Below, in pieces: positions 8,333 to 16,395 of a DNA stretch of 64,000 nucleotides; within the stretch, counting starts at the first letter, position 1, and each line of letters starts with the position of its first letter. A model generated the notes under the pieces. That model had not been told where the DNA came from. It did not search any database and saw only the letters and a program-made list of their open reading frames with translations. This stretch comes from Burkholderia anthina (GTDB lineage Bacteria; Pseudomonadota; Gammaproteobacteria; Burkholderiales; Burkholderiaceae). The position numbers and the translations under genes were made by a program. The stretch covers positions 62,001 to 126,000 of the forward strand of contig NZ_CABVLY010000021.1 of NCBI RefSeq assembly GCF_902498995.1, read 5' to 3'.

Positions 8333-9082
8333 ATGAAAATCCTGGTGCCAGTGAAAAGAGTGGTCGATTACAACGTGAAGGTCCGCGTGAAGTCGGACAA
8401 CACGGGTGTGGACATCGCGAACGTGAAGATGTCGATGAACCCGTTCGACGAGATCGCGGTGGAAGAAGCCGTGCGTCTGAAGGAAGCGGGCGTGGCAACG
8501 GAAGTGATCGCGGTGTCGGTGGGCGTTGCGCAAGCGCAGGAAACGCTGCGCACGGCGCTGGCGATCGGCGCGGATCGCGCGATCCTCGTCGAGTCGAACG
8601 ACAGCGTCGAGCCGCTGGCCGTCGCGAAGATCCTGAAGGCGCTGGTCGACAAGGAACAGCCGCAACTGGTGATCCTCGGCAAGCAGGCGATCGACGACGA
8701 TTCGAATCAGACGGGCCAGATGCTGGCTGCGCTGGCTGGCCTGCCGCAAGCGACGTTCGCGTCGAAGGTGACGATCGCCGACGGCAAGGCGACTGTTGCA
8801 CGCGAAGTCGACGGCGGCGCGGAAACGCTGTCGCTTCAACTGCCCGCGGTCGTGACGACCGACCTTCGCCTGAACGAGCCGCGCTACGTGACGCTGCCGA
8901 ACATCATGAAGGCGAAGAAGAAGCCGCTGGAAACGGTGAAGCCGGAAGACCTGGGCGTGGACGTCGCGCCGCGTCTGAAGACGCTGAAGGTGGTGGAGCC
9001 GCCGAAGCGGGCGGCCGGCGTGAAGGTGCCGGACGTGAAGACGCTGGTCGAGAAGCTGAAGACCGAAGCCAAGGTGCTGTAA
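8333..9082 (+). CDS. etfB: Electron transfer flavoprotein beta subunit
   Basis: 249 residues from ATG 8333 with GGAG eight bases upstream. It starts MKILVPVKRVVDYNVKVRV and has NPFDEIAVEEAVRLKE and the AMP-binding region ILGKQAIDDDSNQTGQMLAALAGLPQ, all typical of EtfB/FixA. With EtfA it forms the soluble FAD/AMP heterodimer that carries electrons from acyl-CoA and other dehydrogenases to ETF-ubiquinone oxidoreductase. Sixteen bases separate it from etfA. Confidence 0.95.
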   Translation: MKILVPVKRVVDYNVKVRVKSDNTGVDIANVKMSMNPFDEIAVEEAVRLKEAGVATEVIAVSVGVAQAQETLRTALAIGADRAILVESNDSVEPLAVAKILKALVDKEQPQLVILGKQAIDDDSNQTGQMLAALAGLPQATFASKVTIADGKATVAREVDGGAETLSLQLPAVVTTDLRLNEPRYVTLPNIMKAKKKPLETVKPEDLGVDVAPRLKTLKVVEPPKRAAGVKVPDVKTLVEKLKTEAKVL

Positions 9083-9098
9083 GAGGGAGCGGAAAGAA

Positions 9099-10034
9099 AT
9101 GACGATTCTGGTGATTGCAGAACACGACAACGCGTCGATCAAGGCCGCGACGCTGAACACGGTGGCAGCGGCAGCGAAGATTGGCGGCGACATCCACGTG
9201 CTGGTGGCAGGCCACAACGCGCAAGCGGCGGCCGATGCGGCAGCGAAGATCGCAGGCGTATCGAAGGTGCTGCTGGCCGACGCGCCGCAACTGGCCGCAG
9301 GCCTGGCGGAAAACGTCGAGGCGACGGCGCTGAACATCGCGAAGGACTACTCGCACATCCTCGCGCCGGCGACCGCCTACGGCAAGAACATCGCCCCGCG
9401 TATCGCCGCGAAGCTGGACGTCGCGCAGATCTCGGACATCACGGCAGTGGACTCGGCCGACACGTTCGAGCGTCCGATCTACGCAGGCAACGCGATCGCG
9501 ACGGTGCAGTCGAGCGACCCGATCAAGGTGATCACGGTGCGTGCGACGGGTTTCGACCCGGTGGCAGCGGAAGGCGGAAGCGCATCGGTCGAGAAGATCG
9601 AAGCGGCAGCGGACGCAGGCAAGTCGCAATTCGTGAGCCGTGAGGTGACGAAGCTCGATCGTCCGGAGCTCACCAGCGCAAGCATCATCGTGTCGGGTGG
9701 TCGTGGTCTGGGTAGCGGCGAGAACTATACGAAGGTGCTGGAGCCGCTGGCGGACAAGCTGTCGGCAGCACTCGGCGCGTCGCGCGCGGCAGTCGATGCA
9801 GGCTACGTGCCGAACGACTACCAGGTCGGCCAGACCGGCAAGATCGTCGCGCCGCAGCTGTACATCGCGGTCGGCATCTCGGGTGCGATCCAGCATCTGG
9901 CCGGCATGAAGGATTCGAAGGTGATCGTCGCGATCAACAAGGATCCGGAAGCGCCGATCTTCAGCGTGGCCGATTACGGTCTTGTCGGCGATCTGTTCGC
10001 GCTCGTGCCGGAACTCGTGACCGAGCTCGGCTGA
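9099..10034 (+). CDS. etfA: Electron transfer flavoprotein alpha subunit (FAD-binding)
   Basis: 311 residues, with ribosome site AGAGGGAGCGG just upstream of ATG 9099. The N-terminal half (TILVIAEHDNASIKAATLN) is the ETF fold. The C-terminal FAD domain shows SGGRGLGSGENY (about 200), GYVPNDYQVGQTGKIVAPQLYIAVGISGA (two parts, about 240-265) and AINKDPEAPIFSVADYGLVGD. It binds the FAD of the EtfAB heterodimer and is cotranscribed with etfB up to the terminator at 10070. Confidence 0.95.
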   Translation: MTILVIAEHDNASIKAATLNTVAAAAKIGGDIHVLVAGHNAQAAADAAAKIAGVSKVLLADAPQLAAGLAENVEATALNIAKDYSHILAPATAYGKNIAPRIAAKLDVAQISDITAVDSADTFERPIYAGNAIATVQSSDPIKVITVRATGFDPVAAEGGSASVEKIEAAADAGKSQFVSREVTKLDRPELTSASIIVSGGRGLGSGENYTKVLEPLADKLSAALGASRAAVDAGYVPNDYQVGQTGKIVAPQLYIAVGISGAIQHLAGMKDSKVIVAINKDPEAPIFSVADYGLVGDLFALVPELVTELG

Positions 10035-10069
10035 AGCGGCATGCTGCTTCAACGATAAGCAGCAAGACG

Positions 10070-10095
10070 AGGGGCGCGATGAGCGCCCCTTTTTC
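10070..10095 (+). terminator. Terminator of etfBA
   Basis: AGGGGCGC (10070-10077) / GCGCCCCT (10083-10090), five-base loop, then TTTTT. Confidence 0.9.
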
Positions 10096-10261
10096 ATGCT
10101 TTGAGCGAAGAAGGGGAGGTTCCCGGTGCGAAGATCGCGTTAGGGCGATGCTGCTCGGAACATGTCTTCATGCCGGCGACGGACTCGAAGCAGAGGGCGC
10201 CGGGAGTGGGTTCGCATTGACGGACATCCGGTTCCGATCCGGCTGCCCGTTCACCGAAGCG

Positions 10262-10285
10262 AAAAAGGTGCCCCGCGGGGCACCT
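10262..10285 (-). terminator. Terminator of dadA
   Basis: The 20-bp perfect palindrome AGGTGCCCCGCGGGGCACCT (10266-10285) is preceded by AAAAA on the plus strand, so read from dadA it is a stem followed by a U-run. The 165 bases between this and the etfBA terminator hold no gene I can see. Confidence 0.85.
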
Positions 10286-10333
10286 TTCCTTTCGATGCCG
10301 GCCGGCCGCGGCATGGCGGCGAGCCGTCTGGAC

Positions 10334-11620
10334 TTACGCGTATGCCGGACGCGTCTGGCCGGCCACGTCCTTCAGGTAGCGGTGTACCGACAGGTCGTCG
10401 GCCTGGATCGCCGGCTTCTTGCCCGAGATCAGGTCGGCCAGCAGCTGGCCCGAGCCGCATGACATCGTCCAGCCGAGCGTGCCATGGCCGGTGTTCAGGA
10501 ACAGGTTCGATACCGGCGTGCGGCCGACGATCGGCGTGCCGTCCGGCGTCATCGGGCGCAGGCCCGTCCAGAACGTCGCGTTCGACGTATCGCCGCCGCC
10601 CGGGAACAGGTCGTTCACGCACATTTCGAGCGTTTCGCGACGTGCTGCGCGCAGGTTCTTGTCGAAGCCGACGATTTCCGCCATGCCGCCGACGCGGATG
10701 CGCTGGTCGAAACGCGTGATCGCGATCTTGTAGGTTTCGTCGAGCACCGTCGACACGGGCGCGGCCGCTTCGTTGACGATCGGCGCGGTGATCGAATAAC
10801 CCTTGAGCGGATAGACCGGGATCTTCATCAGGTTCGAGATGAAGCTGGTCGAATACGAGCCGAGCGCTACGACATACGCATCCGCGCGCACCGTCTCGCT
10901 GCCGCACTGCACGCCGGCAATCTTGCCGCCGGCAATCGCGAGTGCGTCGATCGGCGTGTTGTAGCGGAACTTGACGCCGAGCGATTCGGCGAGCGCCGCG
11001 AGGCGCGTCGTGAACAGCTGGCAGTCACCCGTTTCGTCGCCCGGCAGGCGCAGGCCGCCCGTCAGCTTGTGCGACACGGCGGCGAGCGCGGGTTCGGCGT
11101 TCTTCAGTTCGGCCGGCGACAGCAGTTCGAACGGCACGTTCGCTTCCTGCAGCACCGCGATGTCCTTCGCGGCGCCGTCGAGTTGCTGCTGCGTGCGGAA
11201 CAGCTGCAGCGTGCCGCCCGTGCGTCCTTCGTACTGGATGCCGGTGTCGGCGCGCAGCGCCTGCAGGCAATCGCGGCTGTATTCGGCGAGGCGGACCATG
11301 CGGCCCTTGTTGACCGCATAGCGCTCGGCCGTGCAGTTGCGCAGCATCTGCCACATCCACTGCAGCTGGAAGCGCGTGCCGTCGAGGCGGATCGCGAGCG
11401 GTGCATGCTTCTCGAACATCCATTTGACAGCCTTCAACGGCACGCCGGGAGCGGCCCATGGCGCGGCATAGCCCGGCGAGATCTGGCCCGCGTTCGCGAA
11501 GCTCGTCTCGAGCGCCGGGCCGGCCTCCCGGTCGATCACCGTGACTTCATGACCGGCGCGCGCGAGGTAATACGCGCTTGCCACGCCGACCACACCGCTG
11601 CCCAGAATGACGACTCGCAT
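10334..11620 (-). CDS. dadA: D-amino acid dehydrogenase small subunit
   Basis: 428 residues. The N-terminus MRVVILGSGVVGVASAYYLARAGHEVTVIDR is an FAD-binding Rossmann motif, followed by SFANAGQISPGYAAPWAAPGVPLKA, the DadA signature. The C-terminal part has GGDTSNATFWTGLRPMTPDGTPIVG and NTGHGTLGWTMSCGSGQLLADL, typical of the DAO superfamily. It oxidises D-alanine and other D-amino acids to keto acids at the inner membrane, feeding electrons to quinone. It is divergent from an Lrp-type regulator, the usual arrangement for amino-acid-controlled dadA. Confidence 0.95.
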   Translation of the reverse strand: MRVVILGSGVVGVASAYYLARAGHEVTVIDREAGPALETSFANAGQISPGYAAPWAAPGVPLKAVKWMFEKHAPLAIRLDGTRFQLQWMWQMLRNCTAERYAVNKGRMVRLAEYSRDCLQALRADTGIQYEGRTGGTLQLFRTQQQLDGAAKDIAVLQEANVPFELLSPAELKNAEPALAAVSHKLTGGLRLPGDETGDCQLFTTRLAALAESLGVKFRYNTPIDALAIAGGKIAGVQCGSETVRADAYVVALGSYSTSFISNLMKIPVYPLKGYSITAPIVNEAAAPVSTVLDETYKIAITRFDQRIRVGGMAEIVGFDKNLRAARRETLEMCVNDLFPGGGDTSNATFWTGLRPMTPDGTPIVGRTPVSNLFLNTGHGTLGWTMSCGSGQLLADLISGKKPAIQADDLSVHRYLKDVAGQTRPAYA

Positions 11621-11682
11621 AGCTGCTCCAGATGGATGGGATCAGGTCGAGGCCGGGCGCACCCGCGGCTCCGTGTAACCTC

Positions 11683-11765
11683 TAGCTGATCTAGTTTTTT
11701 GAGCTATGGTATTGTCGAATGTGTAGGTTTTGTTATCGTATTTTTCAGGTTTTCAGCAGAAACAA
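11683..11765. promoter_or_regulatory. AT-rich divergent promoter region between dadA and the lrp-type gene
   Basis: This stretch is strikingly A+T-rich against its surroundings, with T-tracts (GTTTTTTGAG, GTATTTTTCAGG). It is the 145-base gap between two divergent starts, so both promoters and Lrp-type binding sites should be here. I cannot place exact boxes. Confidence 0.4.
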
Positions 11766-12254
11766 ATGAGAACGCAACGCCAGCCAGTACGCTCCCTCGA
11801 CAAGCTCGACCGGCGCATCCTGAAACTGCTTCAGAACGACGGCCGGATGGCGATGAAGGACCTCGCGGAACAGGTCGGACTGACCGTGACGCCGTGCATC
11901 GAACGCGTGCGGCGCATGGAGCGGGATGGCGTCATCACCGGCTATCACGCACGCGTCGATCCGGGCCAGCTCGGCGCTGCGCTGCTGGTATTCGTCGAGA
12001 TCACGCTCGGCCACAAGGGCGGCAACATGTTCGAGCAGTTTCGCCGCGAAGTGATGAAGATCGACGAGGTGCTCGAGTGTCATCTCGTGTCGGGCGATTT
12101 CGACTACCTGATCAAGGCGCGGATCGGCGAGATGGCCGACTATCGCAAGCTGCTCGGCGACATCCTGCTGCAATTGCCCGGCGCGGTGCAGTCGAAGAGC
12201 TATGTCGTGATGGAGGAAATCAAGGAGACGCTGACGATTTCAGTCGGCGAATGA
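11766..12254 (+). CDS. Lrp/AsnC family transcriptional regulator
   Basis: 162 residues from ATG 11766; an in-frame TTG 12 codons earlier is less likely. An N-terminal helix-turn-helix (SLDKLDRRILKLLQNDGRMA, then VTPCIERVRRMERDGVITGYHA, about 8-60) is followed by the RAM/ligand-binding domain (GALLVFVEITLGH; VLECHLVSGDFDYLIKARI). It matches the leucine-responsive Lrp subgroup more than AsnC. By position it probably controls the divergent dadA, and possibly itself, in response to alanine or leucine. Confidence 0.9.
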   Translation: MRTQRQPVRSLDKLDRRILKLLQNDGRMAMKDLAEQVGLTVTPCIERVRRMERDGVITGYHARVDPGQLGAALLVFVEITLGHKGGNMFEQFRREVMKIDEVLECHLVSGDFDYLIKARIGEMADYRKLLGDILLQLPGAVQSKSYVVMEEIKETLTISVGE

Positions 12255-12305
12255 CCGCTGCGGCGGCCCGGCATCGGGCTGCCTGTCGGTCCCCATATCG
12301 CACCC

Positions 12306-12334
12306 TTGGCACGCTGCACCCAATACTGTATAAA
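12306..12334 (+). promoter_or_regulatory. Sigma-70 promoter of the radical SAM gene
   Basis: TTGGCA (12306-12311), 17-base spacer, TATAAA (12329-12334). Predicted start near 12341. The -10 box lies inside the LexA box, so LexA binding should block it. Confidence 0.65.
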
Positions 12335-12343
12335 TATACAGTA
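12324..12343 (+). promoter_or_regulatory. LexA (SOS) box inside a 40-bp inverted repeat
   Basis: TACTGTATAAATATACAGTA matches the E. coli-type LexA operator (CTG-N10-CAG with a TA-alternating core). It is the centre of a larger inverted repeat, 12314-12353, with perfect 19-bp arms (starting CTGCACCCAATACTGTATA) around a two-base spacer. Confidence 0.85.
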
Positions 12344-12357
12344 TTGGGTGCAGGCGA

Positions 12358-13536
12358 ATGGGTGAGCGCATGGACGGTCTGTCCGACAACGAATTTCCGA
12401 TAGCACCGCCCGCGCCCCGCAAGGGGCGTGGTGCGGTCGACAACCTGCAGGGCCGTTACGAAACGGCGCTGCGCGAAACGGTGGACGACGGCTGGATCCA
12501 CGAATCGGACGATGCCGATCTGGCCGCGCCGCTGCGCACGCAGGTGTTCGAGGAGCGCGCCAAGAGCATTCTGACGCACAACCAGTCGCCGGACATTCCG
12601 TTCAGCGTGTCGCTCAATCCGTATCGCGGCTGCGAGCACGGTTGCATCTACTGCTTCGCGCGGCCGACGCACAGCTATCTCGGTTTATCGCCGGGGCTCG
12701 ATTTCGAGAGCCGCATCTATGCGAAGGTCAATGCAGCCGAACTGCTCGAACGCGAGATATCGCGCAAGCGCTACGTGCCCGAACCCATCGCGCTCGGCGT
12801 GAACACCGATGCCTACCAGCCGGTCGAGCGCGACCTGCGCATCACGCGCAGCGTGATCCAGGTGATGCACGATCACGGGCTGCCGTTCGCCGCGATCACG
12901 AAGTCGTCGCTGATCGAGCGCGATCTCGATCTGCTCGCGCCGATGGCCGCGCGCGGACAGGTGATGGCTGCGGTCACGATCACCACGCTCGACGCCGATC
13001 TCGCGCGCACGCTGGAGCCGCGAGCGGCGACCCCGGCGCGTCGCTTGCGGACGATCCGCGCGCTGCGCGATGCGGGCGTGCCGGTGGGCGTGAGCATTGC
13101 GCCGATGATCCCGTTCGTCACCGAGCCCGACCTGGAGCGCGTGCTCGAAGCCTGCGCGGATGCCGGTGCGACGCATGCGAGCTACATCATCCTGCGGCTG
13201 CCGTGGGAGGTTGCGCCGCTGTTCAAGAACTGGCTGTCCGCGCATTTCCCCGATCGTGCGGAGCGCGTCATGAACCGCGTGCGCGACATGCGCGGCGGGA
13301 AGGACTACGACTCGGATTTCTCGAAGCGGATGAAGGGGGAAGGGATCTGGGCCGACCTGTTGCGGCAGCGCTTCCGTCAGGCCGTCAAGCGGCTCGGGCT
13401 GAACGAACGCACGAACGGCATTCTGGATCTGTCGCAGTTTCGCGGCGCACCGGCTGGCGTGGCGCCCGTGCAGCGCCTCGTTGCGGGCACAACCGGTGCG
13501 AAGGTGCGTGACGACGCACAGTTGAGCCTGTTCTGA
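12358..13536 (+). CDS. PA0069-type radical SAM protein, predicted SOS-regulated
   Basis: 392 residues from ATG 12358. A second ATG at 12370, directly behind GGTGAG, may be the real start (388 residues), since the predicted transcript starts near 12341. The cluster motif CEHGCIYC (Cys at about 92, 96, 99; CX3CX2C) binds a 4Fe-4S cluster and is followed by ARPTHSYLGLSPGLDFESRIYAK, diagnostic of the PA0069/Rv2578c family. The family is distantly related to spore photoproduct lyase, and its reaction is unknown. The C-terminus ends DAQLSLF, resembling a beta-clamp-binding tail (QLSLF), which would fit a DNA-repair role; that is inference. It is controlled by the LexA box just upstream. Confidence 0.85.
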   Translation: MGERMDGLSDNEFPIAPPAPRKGRGAVDNLQGRYETALRETVDDGWIHESDDADLAAPLRTQVFEERAKSILTHNQSPDIPFSVSLNPYRGCEHGCIYCFARPTHSYLGLSPGLDFESRIYAKVNAAELLEREISRKRYVPEPIALGVNTDAYQPVERDLRITRSVIQVMHDHGLPFAAITKSSLIERDLDLLAPMAARGQVMAAVTITTLDADLARTLEPRAATPARRLRTIRALRDAGVPVGVSIAPMIPFVTEPDLERVLEACADAGATHASYIILRLPWEVAPLFKNWLSAHFPDRAERVMNRVRDMRGGKDYDSDFSKRMKGEGIWADLLRQRFRQAVKRLGLNERTNGILDLSQFRGAPAGVAPVQRLVAGTTGAKVRDDAQLSLF

Positions 13537-13551
13537 CCCGCGCGTCGGCGC

Positions 13552-14019
13552 TTATTGCGAAATCTGCTTGGCTGCTTCGACTTGCGACTCGAAATACGTC
13601 TGGAACGACAGCGCGAGCGCGGTCATCAGCAGGAACGCGCCGATCAGCAGCGAGAAGATCACGATGAAGATCACCGTCCAGCCGGATCGGCTGTGCTTGC
13701 CGGTGTCGGCATTGAATTGCGCATCCCATTTTTCGTCGGGGCGCAGCCCGTAGACAAGCGCGGCGAGGAACGCGGCCAGCAGCGAGATCGCGCCGGGCAC
13801 CGCGAGCCACCAGCCGAGGCCGGCGCTGCGCTGCGTGGCAGCGAGCAGCAGGAAGCCGGGAATGCCGACGATCGTCGCGAGCAGGTGCGCCCAGCCGTAC
13901 ACGTCGCGAAAGCCATACAGGTAGAAGCGGTGCGCGCCGAGCGATCCGAACAGGAAGGCGAGGGCGGCGGTGAGCGTCTTGGAGCGGAAGCGGCGGGACG
14001 GTGCGGTGCTGCTGGACAT
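13552..14019 (-). CDS. TM2 domain-containing membrane protein
   Basis: 155 residues from ATG 14019. Residues about 12-70 form the TM2 domain: TLTAALAFLFGSLGAHRFYLYGF, with the conserved G-x-x-G-x-H-x-F-Y pattern between two membrane spans. Two or three more hydrophobic segments follow (GLGWWLAVPGAISLLAAFLAALVYG; WTVIFIVIFSLLIGAFLLMTALAL). Function is unknown for bacterial TM2 proteins. Convergent with the radical SAM gene, with only 15 bases between stops. Confidence 0.75.
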   Translation of the reverse strand: MSSSTAPSRRFRSKTLTAALAFLFGSLGAHRFYLYGFRDVYGWAHLLATIVGIPGFLLLAATQRSAGLGWWLAVPGAISLLAAFLAALVYGLRPDEKWDAQFNADTGKHSRSGWTVIFIVIFSLLIGAFLLMTALALSFQTYFESQVEAAKQISQ

Positions 14020-14127
14020 GGGTGGCGGCGGATGATCGTTGCATGGGCGGCCGACAGGCCGGCGCGGGCGCACGGCCCGGCACGCATTCTACGATGCCCG
14101 GTCGGACCCGGTCACCCCTCGCCTGCG

Positions 14128-15267
14128 TCAAGGTGACGCATAGGTGACGCGGTAGATGGCGCCCGCGTAATCGTCGCTGACGAGCAGCGAGCCGTCCGGC
14201 AGCGGCAGCACGTCGGCCGGGCGGCCCCACACCGTGCCGTTCGCGCGCAGCCAGCCCGTGATGAACGGCGTCTGGCTTGCGTGACTGCCGTCGGCCGACA
14301 CGACGGCGCGCATTACGCGGTAGCCGACTTTCGTGCTGCGGTTCCACGAGCCGTGCTCGGCAATGAATACGTTATTGCGATACGACGCCGGAAACATCGG
14401 TCCCGTATAGAAGCGCATGCCCAGTGCCGCGACGTGCGCGCCGAGCTTCAGCACGGGCGGCACGTACCGGCGGCACACGTCGGGGCTGCCGAATTCGGGG
14501 TCGGGCGTGTCGCCGCCGTGGCAGTACGGGAAACCGAAGTCGAGGCCGGCGCGCGGTGCGCGGTTCAGCTTGTCGTCGGGCACGTTGTCGCCCATCATGT
14601 CGCGCCCGTTGTCGGTGAACCAAAGTTCGCCGGAGTCGGGGTGCCACGCGAAGCCGACCGTGTTGCGCACACCGCGGGCAAATACCTCGCGCCCGCTGCC
14701 GTCGGCGTTCATCCGTGCGATGATCGCGTAGCGGTTGCGATCGGCGAGGCACACGTTGCACGGTGCACCGGTCGGCACATAAAGCTTGCCGTCGGGGCCG
14801 AACGCGATGAATTTCCAGCCGTGATGATGTTCGGTCGGCAGCGCGTCCGTCACGACCACCGGCGCGGGCGGCTTCGAGAGCCGGTCGTCGATGTGGTCGA
14901 GGCGCAGGATGCGCGACACGGCTGATATATAGAGCGCACCGTCGCGATACGCGACACCGACGGGCATGTCGAGCCCCGACGCGATCACGTAGTGGGCGCC
15001 GATCCGGCCCTCGTGCATCACGAACGCGTGCACGCGGCCTTCCTGCGTGCCGACATACAGGATGTCGCGAGGCGACCACGCCATCTCGCGTGCAGTCGGC
15101 ACGGCGTCGGTCAGCACGTCCACGTGAAAGCCGGGCGGCACGACAAGCTCGTCCACTGGCGGTGCGGCGCAAGCCGTAGCGGACGCGAGACAGATGACGA
15201 GGCCGGCCAGCAAGCCCGCGAGGCGGTGCTGCGGGTGGCCCTCCGACGTGGCGCGAAATAGCGGCAT
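14128..15267 (-). CDS. Secreted PQQ-dependent sugar (sorbosone-type) dehydrogenase-like protein
   Basis: 379 residues from ATG 15267. A signal peptide covers about residues 1-35 (LAGLLAGLVICLASATACA). The mature part is a beta-propeller of the glucose/sorbosone dehydrogenase family: VPPGFHVDVLTDAVPTAREMAWSP in the first blade, HHGWKFIAFGPDGKLYVPTGAPCNVC with the conserved histidines, NTVGFAWHPDSGELWFTDNGRD, and IAEHGSWNRSTKVGYRV near the end. Such proteins oxidise aldose sugars in the periplasm with PQQ; the substrate here is unknown. Single gene, divergent from rpsP. Confidence 0.85.
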   Translation of the reverse strand: MPLFRATSEGHPQHRLAGLLAGLVICLASATACAAPPVDELVVPPGFHVDVLTDAVPTAREMAWSPRDILYVGTQEGRVHAFVMHEGRIGAHYVIASGLDMPVGVAYRDGALYISAVSRILRLDHIDDRLSKPPAPVVVTDALPTEHHHGWKFIAFGPDGKLYVPTGAPCNVCLADRNRYAIIARMNADGSGREVFARGVRNTVGFAWHPDSGELWFTDNGRDMMGDNVPDDKLNRAPRAGLDFGFPYCHGGDTPDPEFGSPDVCRRYVPPVLKLGAHVAALGMRFYTGPMFPASYRNNVFIAEHGSWNRSTKVGYRVMRAVVSADGSHASQTPFITGWLRANGTVWGRPADVLPLPDGSLLVSDDYAGAIYRVTYASP

Positions 15268-15345
15268 GGCTGCGGGAGGCGTCGTGAACACGACGATTGT
15301 ATGCCCGGTGGCCGGGGCGTCCGCGGAATTTTTGCGCGTAAGTGT

Positions 15346-15374
15346 TTGTTGTGGCTTCAGTTTCCGGCTATAAT
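15346..15374 (+). promoter_or_regulatory. Promoter of the rpsP operon
   Basis: TTGTTG (15346-15351), 17-base spacer, perfect TATAAT (15369-15374), about 46 bases before the rpsP start. Confidence 0.75.
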
Positions 15375-15420
15375 CGCACGTTTCAGTAGTTTCGAACCCG
15401 GTTTTCCCGAAGGATTTCAT

Positions 15421-15675
15421 ATGGTTATCATCCGTCTGGCTCGCGGCGGCTCGAAGAAGCGCCCGTTCTACAACATCGTTGCTACCGATTCGCGTAACCG
15501 TCGTGACGGCCGCTTCATCGAGCGCGTCGGCTTCTACAACCCGGTTGCTACGAAGGGCGAAGCGCTGCGTATCGCTCAGGACCGTCTGACGTACTGGCAA
15601 GGCGTTGGCGCACAACTGTCGCCGACCGTCCAGCGTCTCGTGAAGGAAGCGCAAAAGGCGCAACCGGCTGCCTAA
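15421..15675 (+). CDS. rpsP: 30S ribosomal protein bS16
   Basis: 84 residues, starting MVIIRLARGGSKKRPFYNIVATDSRNRRDGRFIERVG (given here in two natural parts: the basic N-terminus and DGRFIERVGFYNP), with WQGVGAQLSPTVQRL near the end. Full-length S16, a structural protein of the 30S body. First gene of rpsP-rimM-trmD-rplS behind a strong promoter. Confidence 0.97.
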   Translation: MVIIRLARGGSKKRPFYNIVATDSRNRRDGRFIERVGFYNPVATKGEALRIAQDRLTYWQGVGAQLSPTVQRLVKEAQKAQPAA

Positions 15676-15717
15676 CATGGCGCGGTGTGCCGGTCGTGCC
15701 GGCTGCAAGGAGCATTG

Positions 15718-16395
15718 ATGTCCGGTCACGATTCCGGTAACACGAAGCGCGGGCGAGCGTCGTTTGGCGCATTCGTCCGCAAGCCGGTCGCACGCGACGC
15801 TGTCGCGGACGCCGGTACGGCTGCCGAGCAGGGCAGCCTGGAGGCGGTGCAGGCCTGGCCCGACGATGCTGTCGAGGTCGGGGCGGTAGTCGACGCCTAT
15901 GGCCTGAAGGGCTGGGTCAAGGTGGCGACGCATGCCGACGCCGGCCGCGGCGGCGATGCGCTGCTCAATGCGCGCCGCTGGTGGCTGGAACGGGGTGGGG
16001 AGCGGTTGTCCGCCCGCATCCTGCAGTCGAAGACGCACGGCGACACGGTCGTCGCGCAATCCGCGGGTGTCAGCGACCGCGATGCCGCACTGGCTTTGCG
16101 CGGCTTTCGCGTGTTCGTGCGCCGGGAGGATTTCCCGGCATTGGCCGCGGACGAATTCTATTGGGTCGACCTGATCGGTCTCGAGGTCGTCAACGAGCAA
16201 TCGGTGGCGCTCGGGACGGTGAGCGGGATGATCGACAACGGCGTGCATTCGATCATGCGCGTCGCGTATCCGGCGATCGGCAAAGACGGTCAGCCGGACA
16301 CCGCCGAACGGCTGATTCCGTTCGTCGGCGTATACGTCAAAACGGTGGATCAGGCGGCACGTCGCATCGTCGTCGACTGGGAAGCCGATTACTAA
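15718..16395 (+). CDS. rimM: 16S rRNA processing/ribosome maturation factor RimM
   Basis: 225 residues from ATG 15718, with AAGGAG at 15706-15711. An N-terminal extension of about 50 residues precedes the RimM domain (VEVGAVVDAYGLKGWVKVATHAD), followed by the PRC-barrel half (EFYWVDLIGLEVVNEQSVALG; LIPFVGVYVKTVDQAARRIVVDW). RimM helps assemble the 30S head by binding S19. Its stop codon is directly followed by the trmD start with no gap. Confidence 0.95.
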   Translation: MSGHDSGNTKRGRASFGAFVRKPVARDAVADAGTAAEQGSLEAVQAWPDDAVEVGAVVDAYGLKGWVKVATHADAGRGGDALLNARRWWLERGGERLSARILQSKTHGDTVVAQSAGVSDRDAALALRGFRVFVRREDFPALAADEFYWVDLIGLEVVNEQSVALGTVSGMIDNGVHSIMRVAYPAIGKDGQPDTAERLIPFVGVYVKTVDQAARRIVVDWEADY

